Positions 33,053-42,686 are shown, counted from the first letter of the stretch. The stretch is 64,000 nucleotides of DNA from Paenibacillaceae bacterium (GCA_029256185.1 JAQSYI010000013.1:186001-250000), one strand, 5' to 3'. The notes: a model not told the origin generated them from the sequence alone. Numbers and translations are program-made.

Positions 33053-34378
33053 TTAATTGGGTTGGTAATATACTGACTTTGTCACGGTGCTGCTTTCTTT
33101 TCCGAAGCGATTGACTAACTGGATTGTAATGTCATTTTTCCCGTTTTCCAGAGCAACCTCGAATCTGCCGCTCCCGCCGTTTTTTATTCTGCCACCCATA
33201 GAATACGTTCTCTTTTGACCATTTACCAAAAGGGTTGGAGCATTGTTGTCGGCATGATCAATCCAGTTAAACCAAATTCCAAAGCTGGAGATGGAGGTGG
33301 AAACGACTTGCGGGTCCGGTTTTTCCAAAACCAACTGAGGCGGGTCTATATTTATAGTAATACTTTTGTTTATGGTAGTTGTTTGATCGAAATAGCTGGA
33401 TTTGATTTCAAAGCTGTAAGTGCCTTCTTTCATGACGGGAATGCTAAGATTGAATTTACCAAGCCTGTCTACAATAACGGTTTTTCCATTGACAGTTAAA
33501 GAGGCTCCCGGAGTCGTCTCACCTCTGACGATAATGTTGATTGGTGAGAACGGGTCTGCGGATAAGTTTGGCAATTCAGGGCTCCCCAGTTCATTCACAA
33601 CATCAGCCCATAATTCGGGAGCTTCTATATTCGTTGTTTGATTAGGCAGCCCCTTTTCCGGGGCGGGGTGATCATCCTGAGCAACTTCGCCGCTTATTCC
33701 TTTGATTGCCCGATACAGCAAAGCGGCAACTTCGGCACGTGAAATTGGATTTTGAGGTCTAAAAGTACCGTCGGGATAGCCGCTTATGAGATGATAGTCC
33801 GCAGCAACGTCTACGTATTTTTTAAGATTTGGAGAGATGTCGTTCTCATCCGTAAAGTGAGTGCTGTATTTCACGGTGCTTAGTCCCATGATTTTGACTA
33901 AGGCTGTAGCCACATCTTCTCGTGTCGCCTTGGCATCCGGGTCAAAGAAGGGCAGACCTTTTGGCGGATAGTAACCCGTGACATACTCTTTGGTTGCCAA
34001 TATATACGGGTATGACCAGCGGGTTGGCGGTATATCACTGTAGTAAACATCCTGTGTAACAGCTAAGTCCAGAGAAAAAGTTACAGCAATCATTTTGGCG
34101 AATTCCTCCCGATTGATCGGATTATCCGGGCGATAGGAGCCATCCTCATAACCGCTGACAACATTTCTTTTGCTCATGCTCGAAATCGCCTCATAGGCCC
34201 AGTTATTAACATCAACATCAATAAACTGAACCACGATTGTTCCATTGTTTATAATGCCGTTATTGTTGATTGTTCCGTTATTGATAATGTTCGACTCTGC
34301 AAAAACATTTGCAGGCAAAAGAGCTATCAAGAGGATTAATACGGTCAATAAAGCAGCAGATATGGATTTCGTTTTCAT
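33053..34378 (-). CDS. SLH-domain surface protein with Ig-like domains
   Basis: A 441-residue secreted protein. Signal peptide to about residue 27; an Asn/Gly-rich NNGTINNNGIINNGT stretch; three SLH units at about 50-230 (VDVNNWAYEAISSMSKRNVVSGYEDGSYRPDNPINREEF is the first), which bind pyruvylated cell-wall polymer; then two beta-sandwich regions (about 260-441) including SPINIIVRGETTPGASLTVNGKTV, a Big/glucodextranase-like repeat. It sits in the AT-rich island. ATG 34378 follows GGAGGAG by 4-5 nt. Role: a wall-bound surface protein; ligand unknown. Confidence 0.88.
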   Translation of the reverse strand: MKTKSISAALLTVLILLIALLPANVFAESNIINNGTINNNGIINNGTIVVQFIDVDVNNWAYEAISSMSKRNVVSGYEDGSYRPDNPINREEFAKMIAVTFSLDLAVTQDVYYSDIPPTRWSYPYILATKEYVTGYYPPKGLPFFDPDAKATREDVATALVKIMGLSTVKYSTHFTDENDISPNLKKYVDVAADYHLISGYPDGTFRPQNPISRAEVAALLYRAIKGISGEVAQDDHPAPEKGLPNQTTNIEAPELWADVVNELGSPELPNLSADPFSPINIIVRGETTPGASLTVNGKTVIVDRLGKFNLSIPVMKEGTYSFEIKSSYFDQTTTINKSITINIDPPQLVLEKPDPQVVSTSISSFGIWFNWIDHADNNAPTLLVNGQKRTYSMGGRIKNGGSGRFEVALENGKNDITIQLVNRFGKESSTVTKSVYYQPN

Positions 34379-34599
34379 GTTTCTCCTCCAATTGTTCAAA
34401 TTTGGTGTGTTTTTCGTTTTGCATGAAACAGCGTGTTTAGGTTATGAAAGACACAGTTGTGGTGCAGCATCCCTCCTTGTTGGTAGTGCTGAAGTGAGAG
34501 GCATATCAGAAGTAAGCAGGTTTCCACATGTTTTTACAACTCCCCCAGCATCATATATACACAGGCATTGTGTTAAAAATCTAGCAGTGCAAAAATTCG

Positions 34600-35625
34600 C
34601 TAGAATATTTTTTTTACAAAATTGGAAACATTGATCTTTTGCTGCTCCTTTCCTGCTCCGTTAAAACATCTAATGTACATGCCGCCTTGGTTCTCGCTTA
34701 TGGCAAATCGTTGATTTGACTGTTGATTAATATAGCTGCTATTCAGTATTTCGTCCTTCATAAAGGTTGCCGAAAGTCTGACATATCGGTTCTCTTTATT
34801 TTCCGATTCTCCAAGAATCATAATGAAATCAAGGTTGTTTTTCCTTGCTTGGTCAATCGCTTTTATACTAAGCTCAAATCTGTAATTATTATGATATATT
34901 TTGTCCGGACTCGCTCTTCTTGAATACATTAATTTGGTGGTGTACTCATCCCTCTGCCTTTTTACGTGGAATACATTTTGTCCAAACTGTTTTGTATTTT
35001 TCTCATGAACAAATGATGTGATTATCTTTTGTTCTTTAAGGCGCTGAAGAAACGATTGATACTTATTTTTGATTTCAGTCGGGCCAGTTTTTTCTTCGAT
35101 AAAAGCATCCAGTTTTACTTTAGCTTGCTCGAAGGACTGCAGCAGGGAACCTGCTTCGGAGATAAGCTGTTCCAGTTCCTCCAGTTCAAGCGGGATGCAA
35201 CGCTTCAAATAAGTTGATTCAATCTCACTTGCATCGACCTCGGAAAGCTGAACTCTGGTCATCACTTCAACGTTGCTGTTCCCAACTAGTCCCCAGCCTT
35301 TTCCGGTAAAGTTTGCTGAACCTATGTAGGCTATTTTATTATCAATGACATACATTTTGGAGTGCAAAAGCTTTATCGAGTTTAGCAGGAACCCAGACTT
35401 CTGAAGCTTTTTTAACGCCTCTAATTCAATTGCTCCGGTTAAATATTCCATTCCAAAGGGTAACGTAACTATCTTTTTCTCAATGCACTTTGAGGTGAGG
35501 GCTCTTAGAATATCGTCCACTGCTGGGGATGTTATGTAGGGAGAAATAATCATGATGGATTTTTTGGCTTTCTCAATGTCGGTTTTCAAACTTGAAACAA
35601 AATTGTGATGGAAGAGATTGTTCAT
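34600..35625 (-). CDS. Phospholipase-D-like (HKD) protein
   Basis: A 341-residue protein with one HKD motif: LLHSKMYVIDNKIAYIGSANFTGKGW (His, Lys, Asn) at about residues 85-112, preceded by IMIISPYITSPAVDDILRAL as in PLD-like nucleases of restriction and phage-defence systems. The C-terminal half is basic with coiled-coil-like stretches (EELEQLISEAGSLLQSFEQAKVK) and no second HKD, so a dimer would be needed to form the active site. The AT-rich neighbourhood and lone gene placement suggest a mobile defence or DNA-processing role. That is inference. Confidence 0.75.
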   Translation of the reverse strand: MNNLFHHNFVSSLKTDIEKAKKSIMIISPYITSPAVDDILRALTSKCIEKKIVTLPFGMEYLTGAIELEALKKLQKSGFLLNSIKLLHSKMYVIDNKIAYIGSANFTGKGWGLVGNSNVEVMTRVQLSEVDASEIESTYLKRCIPLELEELEQLISEAGSLLQSFEQAKVKLDAFIEEKTGPTEIKNKYQSFLQRLKEQKIITSFVHEKNTKQFGQNVFHVKRQRDEYTTKLMYSRRASPDKIYHNNYRFELSIKAIDQARKNNLDFIMILGESENKENRYVRLSATFMKDEILNSSYINQQSNQRFAISENQGGMYIRCFNGAGKEQQKINVSNFVKKIF

Positions 35626-35911
35626 ACGGGTCTCCTTTGCATAGTTTAGGTTTTAAATTTGAGGTTCCATATCATAACAAAGAGAGAAAGAAGCTTGTTA
35701 CGGGTTCTACCTCCTCTTACTATTAATATACACAGGTATACTGTAGAAATTCTAAAAGGCCGAATTGTAGATAGGAACAATTTCGCAAAATTTACAAGGA
35801 GTAATTCGCTAGTAAAAGGATACTATTAATATCCTTATTTAGTCAAAAGAAAATTTATAGTCCCTTAATAGTTCTTCTTACCTCAGGTAAGCTTTTCATG
35901 AGGTGGTTAAT

Positions 35912-36250
35912 GTGGCGGAGATAACAAAGCTGCTTGGAGAGCGAATTCGGAAAATTCGAAAGGAAAAAGACCTTAGTCAGGAGCAATTGGGAGAACGGGC
36001 TGGATTGAGTGAAAAATATATAGGGCAAGTGGAGCGGGGAGAAAAAAATCTGACAATCGAAAGTCAGTACAAAATCGCCCATGGCTTAAATTTGACGCTA
36101 GAGGAGCTATTTCGTTCACTTGATCCGATTGTTAGAGAGGATTCGCTAGGAGAACTTCTGGAACTGCTCATTAACCGTTCAAAATCTGATCATAAAATGA
36201 TTTTAAGAATTGCTAAAGCGATATTTGAACAACAGGAATTAGGGAAGTAG
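35912..36250 (+). CDS. Small XRE-family HTH regulator
   Basis: A 112-residue protein with a typical XRE HTH (LGERIRKIRKEKDLSQEQLGERAGLSEKYIGQVERGEKNL) at residues 5-65 and a short helical tail. GTG 35912 follows GAGGTGG by 5 nt; a GTG at 35903 has no SD. It is divergent from the PLD-like gene and lies in the island, reminiscent of regulators of mobile or restriction modules, but no methylase or nuclease pair is adjacent. Confidence 0.85.
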   Translation: MAEITKLLGERIRKIRKEKDLSQEQLGERAGLSEKYIGQVERGEKNLTIESQYKIAHGLNLTLEELFRSLDPIVREDSLGELLELLINRSKSDHKMILRIAKAIFEQQELGK

Positions 36251-36475
36251 CGAGAGGAATATCTGGAAAAGTGGGGTTTTTCGGGTTGGAAAAAAGGTCT
36301 GATATAGTCTCGTTGCTGTAATTATTTGAGATGGTTCCTAACCTTCATTCTGGGGTCCCCCCAAATTCCACTTTTCTTAAATTACTTACCCAAAGAATTT
36401 CAGATATTGGAAGCATATCAAGGTCCATGGCATTATTTACCGTATATTATCATACATCTCCTTTTAGTCTTCCAT

Positions 36476-36898
36476 TTATTCATTATGGACGACTAAAGTT
36501 TCGGTTGGGACGTAATTGGTTACATAAGTACCGGCTATAAGATCGTGCAAGACTCTTTTGTCTCTACGTAATGAAATCATACCTATATTGATAATAAGGC
36601 CAATACCCAAAGTGCCAACATTTATAAACAAATCTGAAAATGTTCTTAAGAGCATTCTAAAAAAACCTGCATTCGTACCATCTAATTTTACTACTTTAAT
36701 ACCAACCCACCATTTTCCTAATGTCATTCCTCTTCCCATGAATACGAGTTGAACAATGAAAAGTACTGACAGAAGGTATTGAGAAATATTTATATATAAA
36801 ATTGCTTCAATTACGTAGATGATGATATAAACTAGAACATTTAGAAATATAGCTTCAAACCTCTTTTTAAAGCCAATTGGGTTTATAATTTTTATCAT
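36476..36898 (-). CDS. RDD-family membrane protein
   Basis: A 140-residue protein with three to four membrane helices and the RDD signature: GRGMTLGKWWVGIKVVKLDG, then RTFSDLF and RRDKRVLHDLIAGTYV. RDD proteins are small membrane proteins, some linked to Na+/H+ exchange or to protein secretion. It is the last gene of the AT-rich stretch and shows its low GC. Function here unknown. Confidence 0.85.
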   Translation of the reverse strand: MIKIINPIGFKKRFEAIFLNVLVYIIIYVIEAILYINISQYLLSVLFIVQLVFMGRGMTLGKWWVGIKVVKLDGTNAGFFRMLLRTFSDLFINVGTLGIGLIINIGMISLRRDKRVLHDLIAGTYVTNYVPTETLVVHNE

Positions 36899-37486
36899 TG
36901 AGAAAGTTCACCTCTTTAAATTGTATTTCTTTTCAATGGTTCTGAACATTTGCTAACTAACAAAGAATCAGCTGTATTGTTTCTTCAAAAAGATAAGGTG
37001 AAATAAGCAAGATGGAAAATATCAGTCGCATTTAATGATACTATGAGTATCTTTTTTTGTAAAATAGAAATTAGTAGTTCCTTATATCTTTATTTTGTAT
37101 AACATTTATGGAAATCCGCTTTGATTCATAGTAATATTGTCCCACTTGGGAGTCGCATTGGAATGAGAATCCCTTAGAATTCAAAACCCTTTGTTTTTGG
37201 CCTGATAAGATCGTCCTGTCCATTAAGCTCGGACACGGAAATCGCTTTGCTTCCTCCTCACTCCTCCCTCGTGTCCTTCTCTCTCCCCCGGATCCAAATC
37301 AACATTCCGGCTGCCTTCATGCCTAGTCTGGACCATCATGGAAGCCGTCGTGCCGATTTTGGTGCTGTTTGTTCATTTTGCGTCGTAGTTCTATAAAATG
37401 GGGGGCCACTTTCGAGTATGAAACCCGGACGTACCGGGAATTTTACCACAATAGGTATATCCTGATAATGATGGGAGTGACCGAAG
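36899..37486. other. Gene-free transition from AT-rich island to normal GC
   Basis: About 590 bp without a supportable gene; a few short ORFs have no ribosome sites. The AT-rich composition ends near 37.15 kb, marking the likely island border. No direct repeat or integrase was recognised at the border. Confidence 0.5.
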
Positions 37487-38488
37487 GTGATTGTCCGCTT
37501 GGGTTATGTAGCTATGTCCACCGTTGTAAGCAACGCCTCACCCTCCAAAACCATGACTGCCGCCAGCTTCATCAAACTGGGGGACCGTGAGGCTGCTATC
37601 CGCAAACTGGAACGGATCGGTGCAGAGAATATCCACAATTCCCTGCGTCTGCTTCGGCATAACCGGGCCCACGATATCCGGTTGTACCGTTTCTCCTCCA
37701 AACTGATCCCCCTGATGACTCATGAACTGCTTGACGGCTGGGACCCCATAGCTGTGTTGAAGGAAGAGTTTGCCGGCCTGGGGGCATATGTGAGAGAGCA
37801 CAAAATGCGGACAAGCTTCCATCCCGACCATTTCACCGTTCTGTCCACCCCACGCGAGGAAGTGCTGAAGAATTCCTACAAGGACCTTGAACGCCACTGT
37901 GCCATGCTTGAGGCGATGGGGCTGAACAAGAATGCCAAGTGCAACATTCATATCGGAGGAAGCTACGGGGATAAGGAACAGTCTATGGAGCGGTTCATCC
38001 GCAACTTCGGCGGACTGGATGAAACCGTACGCAGCAGGCTCACCCTGGAAAATGACGATAAAACCTATACAGCAGCGGAGACATTGGAGGCTTGCGAGCG
38101 GCTTCAAGTGCCCATGGTACTGGATCTGCACCATCATATGGTCAATCACGGAGGCGAAAAACCGGAGGAGCTGTGGCCGCGGATTCAGCGGACCTGGGAG
38201 GAAGCGGGGGAGGACACGGAAGCATCGCTGGGAATGCCGTACCTTCCGCCAAAAATCCACATCTCCAGTCCGAAGAACGGCAGGGATGCGCGCGCGCACG
38301 CGGATTATGTGGAAGCCGGGCCGCTGGCTGAATTCCTCCGCCGAATTGCGGCTGATACGCCTGTACTTGACGTGATGATAGAAGCGAAGATGAAGGATGG
38401 GGCCTTGTTCAGATTGAAGGAAGACCTGGCCGCTCTTCCGGATATTGAGGCCGCGGATCAGGCGGCAATTAAGCTGAAGCCGGTATAA
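37487..38488 (+). CDS. uvsE: UV-damage endonuclease
   Basis: A 333-residue TIM-barrel endonuclease of the UVDE family, which nicks DNA 5' of pyrimidine dimers and 6-4 products and is used in spores and vegetative cells of Bacillaceae. Typical motifs: RLGYVAMST at the start, IRLYRFSSKLIPLMTH, TSFHPDHF, CNIHIGGSYG, LTLENDD, VLDLHHHMVNH and KIHISSP, with the His/Glu/Asp metal ligands. GTG 37487 is the start, 9 nt after GGGAG. A terminator follows at 38576-38613. Confidence 0.95.
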   Translation: MIVRLGYVAMSTVVSNASPSKTMTAASFIKLGDREAAIRKLERIGAENIHNSLRLLRHNRAHDIRLYRFSSKLIPLMTHELLDGWDPIAVLKEEFAGLGAYVREHKMRTSFHPDHFTVLSTPREEVLKNSYKDLERHCAMLEAMGLNKNAKCNIHIGGSYGDKEQSMERFIRNFGGLDETVRSRLTLENDDKTYTAAETLEACERLQVPMVLDLHHHMVNHGGEKPEELWPRIQRTWEEAGEDTEASLGMPYLPPKIHISSPKNGRDARAHADYVEAGPLAEFLRRIAADTPVLDVMIEAKMKDGALFRLKEDLAALPDIEAADQAAIKLKPV

Positions 38489-38575
38489 AGACAAGCTTCC
38501 CCGGGGTTATGAGCTCTGTCTCCCGTTACACGATCCCGAATAGCTGCACTCCAATCCTTTTACAATTTGGTCACA

Positions 38576-38613
38576 AGCTCCTCTGCAAATCCGTTATATG
38601 CAGGGGCTTTTTC
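38576..38613 (+). terminator. Terminator after uvsE
   Basis: AGCTCCTCTGCA ... TGCAGGGGCTTTTT inverted repeat with a T run. Confidence 0.75.
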
Positions 38614-38780
38614 TTGTTTCTGGTATAAAAGTGTCTGAAATTTGTCGCATTTATAAAAAAAGTTATCGCAGCAACAAATGAATTTTTTCACAATGTAGGA
38701 AAATGGTTTCCCGTGTGGAATTCGTGAAATAAGGTGATAGCGGGTGAGAAATTTATCAATCTATACCAGTATCAGTTAGA

Positions 38781-38794
38781 TGCAAGCGCTATCA
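38781..38794. promoter_or_regulatory. Candidate CcpA cre site before fixA
   Basis: TGCAAGCGCTATCA agrees with the cre consensus TGWAANCGNTNWCA at 13 of 14 positions. It is about 80 bp before the TTG start of fixA. Carbon catabolite control of the operon is inferred. Confidence 0.55.
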
Positions 38795-38869
38795 TTTGAT
38801 AATAATTTTAGTTTAAGCTGCGGATGCATAAATATGGTGTCCGCCAACAGAAAAGCGGAGGTGCTTTAC

Positions 38870-39706
38870 TTGCTGCATGTTGTGGTTTGCGTCAAACAGG
38901 TGCCGGACAGCAGAGAAATTCGGATTGATCCCAAAACGAACACGCTGATCCGCCAGGGAGTGCCGAGCATCGTCAATTTTTATGACATGCATGGGCTTGA
39001 GGAGGCACTCGCCATCAAGGATCGGCTGGGCGCCAGGGTAACTGTGGTGACCATGGGTCCGCCCCAGGCGGAGAAGGGCTTGAAGGAATGCATCTCGCTG
39101 GGTGCCGATGAGGCAGTGCTGGTGACAGACCGGGGATTTGCCGGCGCGGACACCCTCGCCACCTCTTATGTGGTAGGCAAAGCCATTGAAAAGATTGCCG
39201 AGGACTGGGGACCCGTTCATATTGTATTCTGCGGCAAGCAGACATTAGACGGTGATACGGGCCAGGTAGGTCCCGGAGTGGCATGCCGGCTGGATATGGA
39301 CCAACTGACTTATGTCAGCAAGGTTGAAGAGGTGAATCCGGTTACTAACCGGGTCCGGGTGCAGCGCCAGATGGAGGATGGCATCGAGATCACGGAGACG
39401 TCTATGCCTGTGCTGCTCACGGTGCTGAAGGAACTGAACAAGATCCGCAGAGCTACGCTTCCCGGAATGATCCGTGCCGCACGTTACAAGCCGGTGGTCT
39501 GGACAACAGCGGATTTCCCCGGGCTTGAACGGAGCAAAATCGGCTTGAAGGGCTCGCCTACCATTGTGTCTAGAACGTGGGTGCCGGAGCTGAAGAAGGC
39601 CAATACCGTGAAGGTGGAGGGCGTTACTGCCGAGGAGCAGGCCAGCGAGCTTGCCGCCAAGCTGTGGGCGGAGGATCTGCCCAAACGGCTGTCCTGGCTG
39701 GCATAA
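38870..39706 (+). CDS. fixA: Electron transfer flavoprotein beta subunit (FixA)
   Basis: A 278-residue EtfB/FixA-type protein: LHVVVCVKQVPDSREIRIDP at the start, GLEEALAIKD, VVTMGPPQAEKGLKE, and the AMP/FAD-binding CGKQTLDGDTGQVGPG and LTVLKELNKIRR segments. TTG 38870 follows GGAGGTG by 6 nt and gives the family start; longer frames run into the cre-containing leader. It pairs with FixB and forms, with FixC and FixX, an electron-bifurcating ETF complex. A 306-bp gap with duplicated sequence separates it from fixB. Confidence 0.92.
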   Translation: MLHVVVCVKQVPDSREIRIDPKTNTLIRQGVPSIVNFYDMHGLEEALAIKDRLGARVTVVTMGPPQAEKGLKECISLGADEAVLVTDRGFAGADTLATSYVVGKAIEKIAEDWGPVHIVFCGKQTLDGDTGQVGPGVACRLDMDQLTYVSKVEEVNPVTNRVRVQRQMEDGIEITETSMPVLLTVLKELNKIRRATLPGMIRAARYKPVVWTTADFPGLERSKIGLKGSPTIVSRTWVPELKKANTVKVEGVTAEEQASELAAKLWAEDLPKRLSWLA

Positions 39707-40012
39707 GCGCAGGAGACAGCCCAGGCGGTTAGCGGCGGCGAAATGAGGTCAGCAGCGAAAAAAGAGCCAGGCACCGGGCAACAGGCTTACAACATAGAGA
39801 GATACTGCTTTTTATAGATAACAGATAAACCAGGATGCTATTGGATGTAGAAATATGGTGCTTGTAATGGTGAAACGGAATGTTAACGGAAGAAGAAGCC
39901 GGAAGCTTGAAACGGAACGTTAACAGGAACTGACGCAGAACGCTTATAACGGTGAGACGGAATGCTTATGAAGTCAGCTTTCTTAATCGGAAAGCTCTCA
40001 GGAGGGTTTAAA
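39707..40012. repeat. fixA-fixB intergenic region with direct repeats
   Basis: GAAACGGAAYGTTAAC occurs near 39873 and 39909 and a related GAGACGGAATGCTTATGA at 39954, with short G/A-rich spacers. No terminator T run is seen, so the operon may read through. No gene here. Confidence 0.6.
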
Positions 40013-41089
40013 ATGGCAGATGAACGGAGTACGGAGCAACAGCCGGACTGGTCGTCGTACCGCGGTGTAATGATTGTAGTGGAGCAGCGGCGGGGAGTGG
40101 CCAAGAAGGTGTCCTGGCAGTTGCTCGGAGAAGGCCGGAAGCTTGCGGATAAGCTGGAGACGTCCTTGCTGGCACTGGTGATTGGTGATAATGTGGGCCA
40201 CCTGGCAACAGAGGCCATCCAATATGGGGCAGACCGGGTCTATGTCTGTGAAGCACCTGAGCTTCTTGACTACCGGACACGTCCGTACAGCGATATATGT
40301 CTGAATGTGTTCGAGCAGATTAAGCCGGAGATTGTCCTCTACGGCGCGACTGCCACCGGACGGGATCTGGCTGGTGCAATCGCCACCCATCTGCCCACAG
40401 GACTTACGGCAGATTGCACGGAGCTTGATGTGGAGCCGCATCCGTCCAGATTGCTGATGGCCAGCCGTCCGGCTTTTTCGGAGAAGATGATGGCGACTAT
40501 TCTGTGCAAGCAGTATAAGCCGCAGATGGCGACGGCCAGGGCAGGAGTATTCCAGGCTGCCTCCAGGGACCTCTCCCGCACAGGCGAGATTGTGAAGCTG
40601 CCCGTCACCAAGGACTACTCGGCAACCGCCGCGCAGGTGGTGGATTTCATCGCGGAGTCCAGCAGCGTCAATCTGGAGGAAGCGGAAATTATTGTGGCAG
40701 GCGGCCGGGGCTTGGGCGGACCGGAAGCATTTGCGCTGTTGAAAGAACTGGCTGATGCTCTGGGCGGAGAGGTGGGAGCTACCCGCGCCGCAGTGGATGC
40801 GGGCTGGATCGGCCATGAGCATCAGATCGGGCAGACCGGACATACAGTCCGTCCCAAGCTGTATTTTGCCATCGGCATATCCGGGGCTGTTCAGCATACG
40901 GTAGGCATGCAGAGCTCGGACGTTATCGTGTCGGTGAACAAGGACCCGGATGCGCCCATTTTCCAGATTTCCCATTATGCGATTGCCGGAGATCTGTTTC
41001 AGGTCGTTCCCGCCATCACAAGTGAAATTCGCAAGCGGCGGGGCACCTATGCAACGATGATGGAATCCGCGGCGGGGAGAGGGGTATAA
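40013..41089 (+). CDS. fixB: Electron transfer flavoprotein alpha subunit (FixB)
   Basis: A 358-residue EtfA/FixB protein. The N-terminal domain carries VMIVVEQRRGVAKKVSWQLLGEGRKLAD; the C-terminal FAD domain has GGRGLGGPEAFALLKELADALGG, GATRAAVDAGW, QIGQTGHTVRPKLYFAIGISGAVQH and SVNKDPDAPIFQISHYAIAGD, the FAD-phosphate and ring contacts of ETFs. ATG 40013 follows AGGAGG. It is 2 bp from fixC. Confidence 0.93.
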   Translation: MADERSTEQQPDWSSYRGVMIVVEQRRGVAKKVSWQLLGEGRKLADKLETSLLALVIGDNVGHLATEAIQYGADRVYVCEAPELLDYRTRPYSDICLNVFEQIKPEIVLYGATATGRDLAGAIATHLPTGLTADCTELDVEPHPSRLLMASRPAFSEKMMATILCKQYKPQMATARAGVFQAASRDLSRTGEIVKLPVTKDYSATAAQVVDFIAESSSVNLEEAEIIVAGGRGLGGPEAFALLKELADALGGEVGATRAAVDAGWIGHEHQIGQTGHTVRPKLYFAIGISGAVQHTVGMQSSDVIVSVNKDPDAPIFQISHYAIAGDLFQVVPAITSEIRKRRGTYATMMESAAGRGV

Positions 41090-41091
41090 CG

Positions 41092-42402
41092 ATGAACGAG
41101 AAATTCGATTGCATAGTAGTCGGCGCAGGTCCGGCGGGCAGTGCGGCGGCATTGGCCATGGCCCGGGAGGGGCTGAAGGTTATTCTGCTGGAGCGGGGGG
41201 AATATCCGGGAGCGAAGAATGTATTCGGCGGTGTTCTGTACCGTCAGCAGATCGAAGAGATGGTGCCGGATTTCCTGCAGGAGAAGAACCCTCCAATAGA
41301 GCGGTATATTGTGGAGCAGCGGCTCTGGATGATGGGCAAGGAATCCGCCGTGACATTCGGGCACCGCAATGAGGCGTATAAGAATCCATATAATTGCTTT
41401 ACAGGTATCCGTGCCAAGTTCGACCAATGGTTCGCTGAGAAGGCTGTGGCGGCGGGGGCGCTCCCTGTCTATGAGACGGTGGTATTGGACTTGATCCGGG
41501 AAGGGGACCGGGTTGTCGGTGTCCGCACGGACCGGGAGGACGGGGACCTCTACGCCGATGTTGTAGTGATTGCCGACGGGGTCAATTCCTTGCTGGGCAA
41601 GTCGCTGGGGGTCCACCGGGAGTGGAATCCCGATGAGGTATCTCTGGCCGTCAAGGAAATTATTATGCTGCCCAAGGAGAAGATTGAAGACCGCTTCGGC
41701 CTGGAGGGTGATGAAGGCGTAACCATAGAGTTCATGGGAGAGACGTCCAAGGGAATGGCCGGCATGGGCTTCATGTACACCAACAAGGAATCCATCTCGC
41801 TGGGAATCGGGGTTATGGTGGGGCATCTGCGCAAGAGCGGGCTGAAGCCTCATGATCTGCTGGAGGAGGTCAAGCGTCACCCCTCCATCCGCAAGCTGAT
41901 TCAAGGCGGCGAGGTAAAGGAGTACGCGGCGCATCTTATCCCCGAAGGGGGCTATCACTCGATTCCGCCCCTGTCCGGCAACGGCTGGTGCATTACCGGC
42001 GATGCGGCCCAACTGGTCAATTTCGTCCACCGGGAGGGCACCAATCTGGCGATGGTATCGGGCCGGCTGGCTGCTGAGGCGATAATCGAAGCAAAACAGC
42101 GCGGAGATTTCTCCGCGGCTTCCCTCAAGCGCTATGACGATGCCATCCGCAGCACCTTCGTTATGAATGATCTGAAGAAATACAAAGGGATGCATGCGTT
42201 GTTAAAGGAGCAGGACCCCAAGCTGCTGTTCGAACAACTGCCCAAGGCAGTTAATGAAGCAGCCTACGAGATGTTCCTGGTGAATGGCATCTCCAAAGCG
42301 GAGAAGCAGAAGAAAGCGGTCAAGATCATTAAACAAGCGGCCGGCGGCTCCATGAATCTGGTGAAGCTGGGCATGAAGGGCTGGAGGGCGATTAACGGAT
42401 GA
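41092..42402 (+). CDS. fixC: FixC-type flavoprotein quinone oxidoreductase
   Basis: A 436-residue FAD protein with an N-terminal GxGxxG (VVGAGPAGSAAAL), GGVLYRQQIEE, and NGWCITGDAAQLVNFVHREGTNLAMVSGRLAAE near the end: ETF-quinone oxidoreductase / FixC pattern. It accepts electrons from FixAB and passes them to quinone with FixX. It overlaps fixX by 4 nt. In bifurcating FixABCX complexes NADH reduces both a low-potential ferredoxin/flavodoxin and quinone. Whether this one supports nitrogenase or other reductions cannot be told; no nif genes are in the window. Confidence 0.92.
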   Translation: MNEKFDCIVVGAGPAGSAAALAMAREGLKVILLERGEYPGAKNVFGGVLYRQQIEEMVPDFLQEKNPPIERYIVEQRLWMMGKESAVTFGHRNEAYKNPYNCFTGIRAKFDQWFAEKAVAAGALPVYETVVLDLIREGDRVVGVRTDREDGDLYADVVVIADGVNSLLGKSLGVHREWNPDEVSLAVKEIIMLPKEKIEDRFGLEGDEGVTIEFMGETSKGMAGMGFMYTNKESISLGIGVMVGHLRKSGLKPHDLLEEVKRHPSIRKLIQGGEVKEYAAHLIPEGGYHSIPPLSGNGWCITGDAAQLVNFVHREGTNLAMVSGRLAAEAIIEAKQRGDFSAASLKRYDDAIRSTFVMNDLKKYKGMHALLKEQDPKLLFEQLPKAVNEAAYEMFLVNGISKAEKQKKAVKIIKQAAGGSMNLVKLGMKGWRAING

Positions 42403-42686
42403 GCAAACAATCCATGGCCGATAAGCTGTTTACGATTCGCTATAAGTGCGACGAAAACTCGCATTTGAGCATCAAGAATGCGGAAGCCTGTATACGATGC
42501 GGGGGCAAGGAGTGCAATACGTTCTGCCCGGCAGAGGTATATGAATGGGATAAAGCTGCCAAGGTGACTCATGTTGCTTTCGAGAATTGCGTGGAATGCG
42601 GCACCTGCCGGATCGCTTGTCCCGGGGACAACATCGGCTGGGTGTATCCGAAGGGCGGGTACGGGATCTCCTACCGGTTCGGTTAA
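42399..42686 (+). CDS. fixX: FixX ferredoxin-like protein
   Basis: A 95-residue 4Fe-4S ferredoxin-like protein; cysteines at 31, 34, 39, 43 and 64, 67, 70, 74 (CGTCRIACPGDN), the usual FixX/ETF-QO iron-sulfur pattern. It overlaps fixC and completes the fixABCX set. After it come about 150 bp of GC-rich imperfect repeats, then a strong hairpin at 42855. Confidence 0.92.
   Translation: MSKQSMADKLFTIRYKCDENSHLSIKNAEACIRCGGKECNTFCPAEVYEWDKAAKVTHVAFENCVECGTCRIACPGDNIGWVYPKGGYGISYRFG

Noticed and set aside
41047..42195. Long antisense ORF over fixC (382 aa)
   Set aside because: Shadow frame of a GC-rich gene; His/Gln/Leu-rich nonsense composition, no SD. The same applies to long antisense frames over acnA, nirK, topB and fixB.
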